Source: CAYYWV01 sp964531525 (GTDB lineage: Bacteria; Pseudomonadota; Alphaproteobacteria; JAAXGF01). Taken from it: a stretch of DNA of 5,897 nt. The notes under the pieces are model-generated. The model searched no databases. It was not told the origin of the DNA and saw only the letters and a list, made by a program, of their open reading frames with translations. The stretch spans positions 1 through 5,897 of the forward strand of contig CAZHDF010000200.1 in NCBI GenBank assembly GCA_964531525.1, in the 5' to 3' direction. The position numbers and the translations under genes are program-made. Shown here piece after piece: positions 1 to 5,897 of this stretch (position 1 is the first letter of the stretch; each line of letters starts with the position of its first letter).

Positions 1-1099
1 TGTGGCTGTTGGGCGGGAAGTGCGAGCGCTCCAGCACCTTGGCCACCCGGTGGCGCAAAAGCGGGATCTCGCTGAGATCGCGGTTGTAGGCGGCCGAGGT
101 CAACAGCCCGAGGAACCGCGCCTCGCCGATCACCTCGCCGTCGGGGCCGAACCGGCGCACGCCGATGTAGTCCATGTAGACCGGCCGGTGCACGGTCGAG
201 CGCGTGTTCGCCTTGGTGATGATGAGAAGCTGCTTGCGCTTGGCGAACTCGGCCGCCTCGGGCGAGAGCGGCGTGTTCGAGCGCTTGATCGATTCGGGCA
301 GCACCCGGCGTAGCACGCCGAGCCCCGAATCGGGATCGAGACGCAGGTAATGCTTGCGCCCCTTGCGTTCGAGCCGATACTCGCGATAGCCGAGCAGGGT
401 GAAATGATCGTCGCGCAGCCAGCGCAGGAAGGCGCGCCCCTCCGAGATCTCGTCGGGCGGCAGCGGCGGCGGATTGGCTTCGAGATCCTCGATGATCTCG
501 TCGATGCGCGCGAGCATGGGCTGCCATTCCTCGACCGCCGAGCGCACGTCGTCGAGCACCCGCGCGAGGCTCGCGCGGATGGCGTCAAGATCGGAATCGC
601 GCGATTGCTGGGTGACCTCGACGTGAAGGACCGATTCGGTGTTCGCGGCGGGCGAGGCGTCGAACTCGTCGAGCACGTCGACGATCTTGCCGGCCCGGTC
701 GCGCTTGAGATGCAGGATCGGGTGAACCAGCAGGTGCACGGTCAGGTTGTTCTGATTGAGGTTCGCGGCCACCGAATCGACCAGGAACGGCATGTCGTCG
801 TTGACGATCTCGACCACCGTGTGGGTCGACTGCCAGCCGTCGGTCTCGTGACGCGGGTTGAAGACCCGGATCTTCGCCTGCTTGGGCGCGCGCCTGCCGG
901 CGAAGCGCCAGACCGAAACCACCTCGCCGAACAGGTTGTCGGCAGCGGTGTCGGCGAGATCCTCGGGCGCGATGCCGGCCAGGTATTGGCGCGCGAACCG
1001 CTCGAGCATGGACGCGCCCTTGCGCGGCATGCGTTGATGGATCTGTTTGACGACGTCCTCGACAAGCTCGGCCTTGTGCTCCTTCGCCCGCGTCGTCAT
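1..1099 (-). CDS. gdhB: NAD-specific glutamate dehydrogenase, large type (N-terminal part, runs off the left edge)
   Basis: The frame read leftward from the ATG at 1099-1097 stays open for 366 codons to the window edge, so the 3' part is missing. The family (Bac_GDH, about 1600 residues) is cytoplasmic and converts L-glutamate, NAD+ and water to 2-oxoglutarate, ammonium and NADH, mainly for glutamate catabolism. The visible part is the N-terminal ACT-like regulatory region. Residues 95-110 read VVEIVNDDMPFLVDSV, a hallmark stretch of this family, followed by LTVHLLVHPI. A second conserved block, LRDDHFTLLGYREY, lies at 228-241. The catalytic Rossmann domain would lie outside the window. The start is supported by an AGGGAG ribosome binding site six bases upstream and by family-like sequence beginning soon after (MTTRAKEHKAELVEDVV). 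The gene is transcribed away from the sox operon. The family call is firm; the gene symbol is only customary. Confidence 0.93.
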   Translation of the reverse strand, partial: MTTRAKEHKAELVEDVVKQIHQRMPRKGASMLERFARQYLAGIAPEDLADTAADNLFGEVVSVWRFAGRRAPKQAKIRVFNPRHETDGWQSTHTVVEIVNDDMPFLVDSVAANLNQNNLTVHLLVHPILHLKRDRAGKIVDVLDEFDASPAANTESVLHVEVTQQSRDSDLDAIRASLARVLDDVRSAVEEWQPMLARIDEIIEDLEANPPPLPPDEISEGRAFLRWLRDDHFTLLGYREYRLERKGRKHYLRLDPDSGLGVLRRVLPESIKRSNTPLSPEAAEFAKRKQLLIITKANTRSTVHRPVYMDYIGVRRFGPDGEVIGEARFLGLLTSAAYNRDLSEIPLLRHRVAKVLERSHFPPNSH

Positions 1100-1105
1100 T
1101 ACCAG

Positions 1106-1111
1106 CTCCCT
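1106..1111 (-). promoter_or_regulatory. Ribosome binding site of gdhB
   Basis: On the minus strand AGGGAG is followed by six bases (CTGGTA) and then the ATG at 1099. The match and spacing are good and fix this start codon over the next in-frame ATG at codon 24. Confidence 0.75.
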
Positions 1112-1154
1112 GTATTACTGCTGGATTGTCTGTTTACCGCGCCCCCAAGGGCCG

Positions 1155-1182
1155 ATACTAGGACAAACCCGTGAAATGTACA
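1155..1182 (-). promoter_or_regulatory. Weak candidate sigma-70-like promoter for gdhB
   Basis: On the minus strand TGTACA (1182-1177) is separated by 16 bases from TAGTAT (1160-1155). Each matches its consensus hexamer at four of six positions. This would give a leader of roughly 50 bases. The match is modest and could be chance. Confidence 0.22.
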
Positions 1183-1196
1183 CCGCCTCCCCCTTG

Positions 1197-1212
1197 TCGT
1201 CGGGCGCGACGA
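1197..1212. other. Small hairpin in the divergent promoter region
   Basis: TCGTCG (1197-1202) and CGACGA (1207-1212) form a perfect six-base-pair stem around a GGCG loop. One or two wobble pairs could extend it at the base. No T-run follows on either strand, so it is not an intrinsic terminator. It may be a DNA dyad or mean nothing. Confidence 0.3.
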
Positions 1213-1264
1213 TGCACAGCCTCAACCCATAAAGCCGAATGGTAAACAAGGGGATGAAATTTTA

Positions 1265-1293
1265 TTGCCCAAGAGTAAACGTTGGGCTAGCTT
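1265..1293 (+). promoter_or_regulatory. Weak candidate promoter for the sox operon
   Basis: TTGCCC (1265-1270, four of six to the -35 consensus) is followed after 17 bases by TAGCTT (1288-1293, three of six to the -10 consensus). The spacing is ideal but the -10 is poor, which would suit an activator-dependent promoter. The third GTAAAC copy lies inside the spacer. Transcription from here would give a leader of about 60 bases. Confidence 0.2.
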
Positions 1294-1304
1294 TCGCCGA
1301 AAGC
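1290..1304 (+). other. Hairpin in the presumed soxB leader
   Basis: GCTTTC (1290-1295) pairs perfectly with GAAAGC (1299-1304) around a three-base GCC loop. An alternative stem, CGCCG (1295-1299) with CGGCG (1315-1319), would use part of the same bases, so the two folds exclude each other. It lies about 60 bases before the soxB start. There is no T-run after it. Confidence 0.3.
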
Positions 1305-1363
1305 CGGACGAACTCGGCGGCGAGCGCGCCGCAGCCGGCCGGGCGGGCAACGGACGGGACGCC

Positions 1364-2605
1364 ATGCCATTCGCACTGCTCAAATACGGTTTCGCGCGGG
1401 AATACCCGGCGCGGCGCCATTTCCGGGCGCCGGGCGAGCTCAAGCCGTCCTACGACGTGGTCATCATCGGCGGCGGCGGCCATGGCCTCGCCACCGCGTA
1501 CTATCTCGCCACGGTCCACGGCATTACCAATGTCGCGGTTCTCGACAAGGGCTATATCGGCGGCGGCAACACGGGGCGGAACACGGCGATCATCCGCTCC
1601 AACTATCTCACGCCCGAGGGCGTGCGCTTCTATGACGAATCGGTCAAGCTCTACCAGTCGCTGAGCCAGGAGTTCGGCTTCAACATCATGTATTCCGAGC
1701 GCGGGCATTTCACGCTCGCGCATACCGACGCGGCGCTGCGCACCATGCGCTGGCGGGCCGAGGTCAACAAGCATCTGGGCGTCTCGTCCGAGCTCGTGCT
1801 GCGCGATGATCTGCGCCGCATGGTGCCCCAGCTCAACCTCTCGCGCGACGTCCGGCTGCCGGTCCTGGGCGCGCTCTATCACCCGCCGGGCGCGATCGCC
1901 CGCCACGATGCGGTCGCCTGGGGCTACGGCGGGGTCGCGAGCCGGATGGGCGTCGACATCCACCAGCGCACCGAGGTCATCGGAATCGAGCAGGAGAACG
2001 GCCGCGTCACCGCCGTGGTCACGAACCGGGGCAAGATTCGCTGCGGCAAGGCGGTTCAGGCGGTGGCGGGGGTGTCCTCGCTGCTCGCGCGAATGGCGGG
2101 GTTCCGGCTGCCGATCCGCACGATCCCCCTTCAGGCCTGCGTCTCCCAGCCGCTCAAGCCGTTCCTCGACGCGATCGTCGTCTCGGGCAGCCTGCACACC
2201 TATATCTCGCAGTCGAGCCGGGGCGAGCTGGTGATGGGCGGCGCGACCGACCCCTACCCGGTCTACTCGACGCGCTCGACGCTCGAGTTCAAGGAGGGGC
2301 TTTTGGGCCACATGCTCGAGCTGTTCCCGTTCCTCGCCGAGGTGCGGCTGATGCGCCAATGGGCCGGCATGGCCGACATGACGCCCGATTTCAGCCCCGT
2401 GATGGGCGAGACCCCGGTCGAGAACTACTACATCGACGCCGGCTGGGGCACCTGGGGGTTCAAGGCGACCCCGGTCGTGGGCAAGCGCATGGCCGAGCTG
2501 ATCGCCACCGGCAGAGTTCCCGACCTGATCGCGCCCTTCCGGCTTTCGCGGTTCTCCGAATTCGCCCTAGTGGGCGAAAAGGGCGCCGCCTCGGTCGGGC
2601 ATTAG
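1364..2605 (+). CDS. soxB: Sarcosine oxidase-type beta subunit (flavin catalytic subunit)
   Basis: This 413-residue DAO-family protein matches the usual SoxB length of about 400-415. In the tetramer it oxidises the N-methyl group of the substrate, passing electrons between a noncovalent FAD and a covalent FMN shared with the alpha subunit, and then to oxygen or another acceptor. Residues 31-41, DVVIIGGGGHG, are the FAD Rossmann loop (G36, G38, G41), with an acidic residue at D61 ending the second strand. GGNTGRNT (67-74) and RSNYL (78-82) are typical of the family. ARHDAVAWGY (179-188) holds H181, which aligns with the FMN-linking histidine of known SoxB proteins. GWGTWGFKATP (360-370) holds K367 at the conserved active-site lysine position. 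The ATG at 1364 is preferred: the upstream extension to a TTG at 1265 adds 33 residues without family likeness. Its ribosome site (GGACGGGAC) is weak. The substrate is uncertain; it could be the N-methylglutamate dehydrogenase homologue. Confidence 0.92.
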   Translation: MPFALLKYGFAREYPARRHFRAPGELKPSYDVVIIGGGGHGLATAYYLATVHGITNVAVLDKGYIGGGNTGRNTAIIRSNYLTPEGVRFYDESVKLYQSLSQEFGFNIMYSERGHFTLAHTDAALRTMRWRAEVNKHLGVSSELVLRDDLRRMVPQLNLSRDVRLPVLGALYHPPGAIARHDAVAWGYGGVASRMGVDIHQRTEVIGIEQENGRVTAVVTNRGKIRCGKAVQAVAGVSSLLARMAGFRLPIRTIPLQACVSQPLKPFLDAIVVSGSLHTYISQSSRGELVMGGATDPYPVYSTRSTLEFKEGLLGHMLELFPFLAEVRLMRQWAGMADMTPDFSPVMGETPVENYYIDAGWGTWGFKATPVVGKRMAELIATGRVPDLIAPFRLSRFSEFALVGEKGAASVGH

Positions 2606-2615
2606 GGAGGGGAGG
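2604..2615 (+). promoter_or_regulatory. Strong purine-rich ribosome binding site of soxD, overlapping the soxB stop
   Basis: AGGGAGGGGAGG begins within the soxB TAG stop and ends three bases before the soxD ATG. The first half, AGGGAGG (2604-2610), has the useful spacing of eight bases; the second GGAGG lies too close to be ideal. It is the strongest-looking site in the operon. Confidence 0.7.
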
Positions 2616-2618
2616 CCC

Positions 2619-2957
2619 ATGAAAATCATGCCCTGCCCGCTCAACGGGCCGCGCAACATTTCGGAATTCGCCTACGGCGGCGAGGTGGTCGAGCACCCCG
2701 ATCCCCACCGCTGCAGCGACGAGGACTGGGCGGCCTTCGTCTTTATCGAGAACAACGCCGCGGGCGTGGTGCGCGAATGGTGGTGCCACGTGCCGACCGC
2801 CTACTGGTTCATCGCCGAGCGCGACACCGTGACCGAGGAGATCCTCCGAACCTACCCGGCGAGCGAGGTCTTCAAGGAGCGCATCGACTTCGCGCCCCCG
2901 CCGCCGCCGAGCGACGGCGACGCCCGGAAGAGCGCCAAGAAGGACGACAAGCGATGA
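2619..2957 (+). CDS. soxD: Sarcosine oxidase-type delta subunit with an atypical zinc-site pattern
   Basis: A 112-residue SoxD-family protein, slightly longer than the usual 90-105. SoxD is a small zinc-binding structural subunit clamped to the alpha subunit. The family core is clear: CPLNGPRNISEF (6-17) followed by YGGEV, then DEDWAAFVF (34-42), REWWCH (52-57) and ERDTVTEEI (67-75). As I recall the family, the zinc ligands are a CPxC pair near the N-terminus plus a His and a Cys four residues apart. Here C6 and H57 remain, the second Cys is N9, and the position after the His holds A61. Cysteines occur instead at C32 and C56. Residues 92-112 form a Pro-run plus a charged KKDDKR tail, probably disordered. 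The gene starts 13 bases after soxB and its stop overlaps the soxA start. Membership is clear; retention of zinc is uncertain. Confidence 0.9.
   Translation: MKIMPCPLNGPRNISEFAYGGEVVEHPDPHRCSDEDWAAFVFIENNAAGVVREWWCHVPTAYWFIAERDTVTEEILRTYPASEVFKERIDFAPPPPPSDGDARKSAKKDDKR
2941..2956 (+). promoter_or_regulatory. soxA ribosome binding site and ATGA start/stop overlap inside soxD
   Basis: AGGA (2941-2944), within an AAGAAGGA purine stretch, lies nine bases before the soxA ATG at 2954-2956. That ATG overlaps the soxD TGA (2955-2957). The arrangement suggests translational coupling, as fits subunits of one complex. The lysine-rich tail of SoxD supplies the purine-rich site. Confidence 0.65.
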
Positions 2958-5863
2958 AGCCCGCGCGCCTTCCCGCGCCCGCGGGCGCGCTGATCGACCG
3001 CGACCGGCCGATCACCTTCACCTTCGAGGGCCGCGCCGTCACGGGCTATGCCGGCGACACGATCGCGAGCGCGCTGGCCGCCAACGGCATCTCGATGCTC
3101 TCGCGTTCGTTCAAATACCACCGTCCGCGCGGGCTGCTGACCGCCTGCGGCCAGGACGCCAACACCCTGGTGCAGGTCGATCACCGGCCCAACGTGCCCG
3201 CCGACCGCGAGCCGATCGCCCCCGGCATCGAGGTCCGCGCGGTCAACGTCTCGGGCAGCCTGGAGCGCGACCGGGGCGCGTGGTTCGGCAAGTTCGGCAA
3301 GTTCATGCCGGTCGGCTTCTATTACCGCGCCTTCTACCGGCCCAAGCCTGCCTGGAAGCTGTGGGAGCCGATCATCCGCCGCATGGCCGGGCTCGGCACG
3401 ATCGACCGAACCGCGCCCCACGACTATTACGACAAGCAATACCTGTTCTGCGACGTCGCGGTGATCGGCGGCGGTGCGGCCGGTCTCGCGGCGGCGGTCG
3501 AGGCCGCCAAGACCGGGGCCGAGGTCGTCCTGATCGAGGAGAACCCGATCCTCGGCGGGGCGCTCAACTACGCCCGCTTCGACGCTCTGGGCGAAAAGGC
3601 CGGAAAGACCCGCGCCCGCCTGGTGGGCGCGGTCGAGAAGGCGGACAACATCCGCGTGCTCGCGGGCGCGGTCTGCAACGGCTGGTTCAAGGACAATTGG
3701 CTGCCGGTGATCCGCGGCAATCGCATGTACAAGCTGCGCGCGGGCGCGGCGGTGGTCGCCGCCGGCGCCTACGAGCAGCCGATCGTGTTCCGCAACAACG
3801 ATCTGCCGGGCGTGATGCTGGGCTCGGCCGCCCAGCGGCTGATCCGGCTCTGGGGCGTGCGGCCGGGCGAGCGCGCGGTGGTGGCGACCGCCAACGGCGA
3901 CGGCTACGGCGTCGCGCTCGACCTCATGGACGCGGGCGTCGCGGTCGCCTGCGTCGCCGACATGCGCCCGGGCGCGCCCGGCGGCGAGCGCCACGACGCG
4001 GTGGTCGCGCGCGGCGTGCCCGTGATCGCCGAAAGCGCGGTCGCCGAGGCGGTCGCCACCCCGGGCAACCGGGGCGTGGCGGGGGCGCGCGTCGCGCGGA
4101 TCACCGGCCAGGGAACGCTGGCCGGGGTCGCCGACCGCTTCGCTTGCGATCTGGTCGTCATGGCGGCGGGCTATCACCCGACGGCGAACCTTCTCTATCA
4201 CGCGGGCGCGCGCATGACCTACGACGAGGAGGCGCACGCCTTCGCGATCGGCGAATTGCCCGCCCATTTGTTCGCGGCGGGCTCGGTGAACACCGTTCAC
4301 GCCCTCGATTCGGTGGTCGCGGACGGCCGCCGGGCTGGCTGGGAAGCCGCGAAGGACGCGGGATTCGACGCCGGGCGCCGCCCCGCCGCCAAAATCGTCG
4401 CCGCGCCGTCGCCCAACCATCCCTGGCCCATTTTCCCCCACGCGGACGGCAAGGATTTCGTCGATTTCGACGAGGATCTCCAGACCGCCGACATCCTCAA
4501 CGGCATCCGCGACGGCTTCGACAACATCGAGCTTCTGAAACGCTACTCGACCGTCGGCATGGGGCCGTCGCAGGGGCGGCTGTCGTCGCTGCCGTCGGTG
4601 CGGCTCGCCGCCCGGGCGCTCGAGCAGCCGATCGACGCGGTCGGCACCACCACCTCGCGCCCGCCGTTTTCGGCCGAGACCTTCGGCCATCTCGCGGGGC
4701 GCGGCTTCGATCCCGTGCGCCACACCGCCATGCACCACCGCCACCTCGCGCTCGGCGCCGAGATGATGCCGGCGGGGCTGTGGCTGCGCCCGGCGGTCTA
4801 CGCCCCGGGCGGCGAGCGGGCGGGCGCGATCCGGGCCGAGGCGAGCGCGGTGCGCGAGAACGTCGGGCTGATCGACGTCTCGACGCTCGGCGGAATCGAG
4901 ATCCGGGGGCCGGACGCGGCCGAGTTCCTCAACCGGATCTATACCTTCGCCTATCTCAAGCAGCCGGTCGGCCGGTCGCGCTACGTCCTGATGACCGACA
5001 TGAGCGGCGTGATCGTCGACGACGGCGTCGCCTGCCGGCTGGGCGAGCGCCATTTCTACGTCACCGCGACCACCGGCGGCGCGCAGGCGGTCTATCAGGC
5101 GATGCTGTTCCACAACGCCCAATGGCGGCTCGACGTCGACATCACCAACGCGACCGCGTCCTACGCCGCGGTCAACATCGCCGGGCCGAAGTCGCGCGCC
5201 GTGCTCGCGCCGCTCACCGACATCGACCTTTCGGCCGAGGCGTTCCCCTACATGGGCGTGCGCGAGGGCGCGGTCGCGGGGATTCCCGCGCGGCTGATGC
5301 GAGTCGGCTTCGTCGGCGAGCTCGGCTACGAGATCCACGTCCCCGCGAGCATGGGCGAGGCCCTGTGGGACGCGCTGATGGAGGCCGGCCGCGCCGAGGA
5401 CATCCGCCCCTTCGGGGTCGAGGCGCAGCGGCTTCTAAGGCTCGAGAAGGGACACATCATCATCGGCCAGGACACCGACGGCCTGACCCACCCCTATGAG
5501 GCCGACATGGCCTGGGCGATCGCCCGCAAGAAGCCCTATTACATCGGCATGCGCTCGGTCGCGATCCTGGGCGCCCGGCCGCTGACGCGCAAGCTCGTGG
5601 GCTTCACGATCCCGGGCGGGGCGGGCGCGCCGGTGCCCAAGGAATGCCACCTCGTGATCCGCGACGGCGAGATCACCGGCCGGGTCACCTCGGCGGCGTT
5701 TTCGCCGGCGCTCGACCGGGTGATCGGGCTCGCCTACGTGGCGCCCGACCAGGCCGAGATCGGCGGCCGCTTCCAGGTCAAGATCGAGCAGGGGCGCATG
5801 ATCGAGGCCGAGGTCGTGCCGCTGCCGTTCTACGACCCCGACGGCAAGCGCCAGGAGATGTGA
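2954..5863 (+). CDS. soxA: Sarcosine oxidase-type alpha subunit (NAD-binding and tetrahydrofolate-binding)
   Basis: A 969-residue protein, the usual SoxA length. Domains in order: a ferredoxin-like fold at about 20-100 with the family stretch SRSFKYHRPRGLL but only one cysteine (C65), so no 2Fe-2S cluster, as is normal for SoxA; a pyridine nucleotide-disulphide oxidoreductase module with VIGGGAAG at 170-177, VVAAGAYEQP at 267-276 and a second nucleotide loop ATANGDGYG at 311-319; then a GcvT-like aminomethyltransferase domain (about 600-855) with FGVEAQRLLRLEKG (820-833) and IIGQDTDG (836-843); and a GcvT C-terminal barrel at about 878-962. The family role is to hold NAD+, share the covalent FMN with SoxB, and transfer the released methylene group to tetrahydrofolate, giving 5,10-methylenetetrahydrofolate. 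The ATG at 2954 is preferred because the frame upstream only shadows soxD. Internal sequence such as GQDTDGLTHPYEADM seems off the best-known SoxA consensus from memory, so a divergent clade or an N-methylglutamate dehydrogenase subunit is possible. Confidence 0.93.
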   Translation: MKPARLPAPAGALIDRDRPITFTFEGRAVTGYAGDTIASALAANGISMLSRSFKYHRPRGLLTACGQDANTLVQVDHRPNVPADREPIAPGIEVRAVNVSGSLERDRGAWFGKFGKFMPVGFYYRAFYRPKPAWKLWEPIIRRMAGLGTIDRTAPHDYYDKQYLFCDVAVIGGGAAGLAAAVEAAKTGAEVVLIEENPILGGALNYARFDALGEKAGKTRARLVGAVEKADNIRVLAGAVCNGWFKDNWLPVIRGNRMYKLRAGAAVVAAGAYEQPIVFRNNDLPGVMLGSAAQRLIRLWGVRPGERAVVATANGDGYGVALDLMDAGVAVACVADMRPGAPGGERHDAVVARGVPVIAESAVAEAVATPGNRGVAGARVARITGQGTLAGVADRFACDLVVMAAGYHPTANLLYHAGARMTYDEEAHAFAIGELPAHLFAAGSVNTVHALDSVVADGRRAGWEAAKDAGFDAGRRPAAKIVAAPSPNHPWPIFPHADGKDFVDFDEDLQTADILNGIRDGFDNIELLKRYSTVGMGPSQGRLSSLPSVRLAARALEQPIDAVGTTTSRPPFSAETFGHLAGRGFDPVRHTAMHHRHLALGAEMMPAGLWLRPAVYAPGGERAGAIRAEASAVRENVGLIDVSTLGGIEIRGPDAAEFLNRIYTFAYLKQPVGRSRYVLMTDMSGVIVDDGVACRLGERHFYVTATTGGAQAVYQAMLFHNAQWRLDVDITNATASYAAVNIAGPKSRAVLAPLTDIDLSAEAFPYMGVREGAVAGIPARLMRVGFVGELGYEIHVPASMGEALWDALMEAGRAEDIRPFGVEAQRLLRLEKGHIIIGQDTDGLTHPYEADMAWAIARKKPYYIGMRSVAILGARPLTRKLVGFTIPGGAGAPVPKECHLVIRDGEITGRVTSAAFSPALDRVIGLAYVAPDQAEIGGRFQVKIEQGRMIEAEVVPLPFYDPDGKRQEM
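5853..5857 (+). promoter_or_regulatory. Ribosome binding site of soxG
   Basis: AGGAG lies in the last codons of soxA, seven bases before the ATG at 5865. The spacing is good and supports that start codon rather than the in-frame-looking ATG at 5858, which is the last soxA codon. Confidence 0.65.
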
Positions 5864-5864
5864 G

Positions 5865-5897
5865 ATGACGCTCGCCCCCGACGCCCTGCCCCGCCGC
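5865..5897 (+). CDS. soxG: Probable sarcosine oxidase-type gamma subunit (first 11 codons only)
   Basis: An ATG one base after the soxA stop opens a frame reading MTLAPDALPRR to the window edge. The 11 visible residues are too few to identify the protein by sequence. The call rests on position: in sox operons the gamma subunit gene, a small GcvT-like protein of about 180-210 residues, normally follows soxA at this kind of spacing, and a good ribosome binding site is present. Confidence 0.6.
   Translation, partial: MTLAPDALPRR

Larger units (their letters stand above)
1131..1280. repeat. Repeated GTAAAC motif (three copies), possible operator sites
   Basis: GGTAAACA occurs exactly on the plus strand at 1241-1248 and on the minus strand at 1138-1131, giving an 8-bp inverted pair about 100 bp apart. 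A third, shorter copy (GTAAAC) is on the plus strand at 1275-1280, 33 bp after the second, which is close to three helical turns. Each copy reads toward the gene on its side. Six to eight bases is short, so chance remains possible; the argument for function is the placement and the scarcity of such AT-rich words in this GC-rich DNA. No known regulator was matched to it. Confidence 0.3.
1100..1363. promoter_or_regulatory. Divergent intergenic control region between gdhB and soxB
   Basis: These 264 bases separate two start codons pointing away from each other, so promoters for both transcripts should lie here. The part from about 1100 to 1280 is clearly less GC-rich than the flanking genes, with A/T tracts at 1111-1118, 1241-1249 and 1254-1266. 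The segment from 1305 to 1363 is GC-rich and would be the soxB leader. I see no credible extra gene: the open frames crossing it have no family-like sequence. I recognise no sigma-54 -24/-12 pair, glycine riboswitch core or rho-independent terminator. The two small hairpins and the repeated GTAAAC motif are listed separately. Confidence 0.7.

Noticed and set aside
350..1174. Plus-strand open frame of 274 codons opposite gdhB.
   Set aside because: It is antisense to a frame with clear glutamate dehydrogenase motifs, and its own translation has no family likeness.
1100..1363. Glycine or tetrahydrofolate riboswitch before soxB.
   Set aside because: I looked for one because of the pathway, but recognised no conserved core. 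A covariance-model search would settle it.
1262..2359. Minus-strand open frame of 365 codons opposite soxB.
   Set aside because: It is antisense to soxB with Arg/Ala/Asp-rich composition and no domain; it is a coding shadow.
2965..3150. Possible 2Fe-2S cluster in the N-terminal ferredoxin-like domain of SoxA.
   Set aside because: Only one cysteine (C65) lies in the domain, so the four-cysteine cluster motif is absent, as is usual in SoxA.
3284..3301. Perfect 9-bp tandem repeat TTCGGCAAG in soxA.
   Set aside because: It encodes FGKFGK in frame within a region that otherwise follows the SoxA family; two copies of a short in-frame repeat are unremarkable.
2852..5338. Minus-strand open frame of 828 codons opposite soxA and soxD.
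   Set aside because: It is rich in Arg, Asp, Gly, Val and His with no recognisable domain, and it lies antisense to well-supported soxA. Long antisense frames are expected from the third-position G/C bias.
3280..5499. Plus-strand open frame of 739 codons in another frame of soxA.
   Set aside because: It is Arg/Gly-rich low-complexity sequence, a shadow of soxA, whose own frame carries clear domains along its full length.

Overview
The window is GC-rich chromosomal DNA that looks like a free-living alphaproteobacterium (a Rhodospirillales- or Rhodobacterales-like source is a guess). This rests on the strong G/C third-position bias, the large NAD-glutamate dehydrogenase and the heterotetrameric sarcosine-oxidase-type operon. 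There are no mobile elements, tRNAs, rRNAs or CRISPR arrays.

Layout: (1) Bases 1-1099, minus strand: the first 366 codons of a large (about 1600-residue class) NAD-dependent glutamate dehydrogenase, which runs off the left edge. (2) Bases 1100-1363: a 264-bp divergent control region, less GC-rich than the genes around it. It holds a repeated GTAAAC motif, two small hairpins and only weak promoter-like sequences. (3) Bases 1364-5897, plus strand: a tightly packed four-gene operon in the order beta (soxB), delta (soxD), alpha (soxA), gamma (soxG, only its first 11 codons). soxD and soxA overlap by ATGA.

How the genes work together: the four sox products should form one soluble heterotetramer. 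It oxidatively demethylates an N-methyl amino acid, with flavin chemistry in the beta subunit and transfer of the one-carbon unit to tetrahydrofolate in the alpha subunit. The textbook substrate is sarcosine (giving glycine). The homologous N-methylglutamate dehydrogenase (MgdABCD) has the same subunit set and, from recall, the same gene order, and it would give glutamate, the substrate of the divergent neighbour. The window alone cannot decide between them.

This is largely an ordinary catabolic region. The points most worth a second look are the delta subunit, which lacks two of the four usual zinc-site residues and has two cysteines elsewhere, the resulting doubt about the substrate, and the shared motif in the divergent promoter region.
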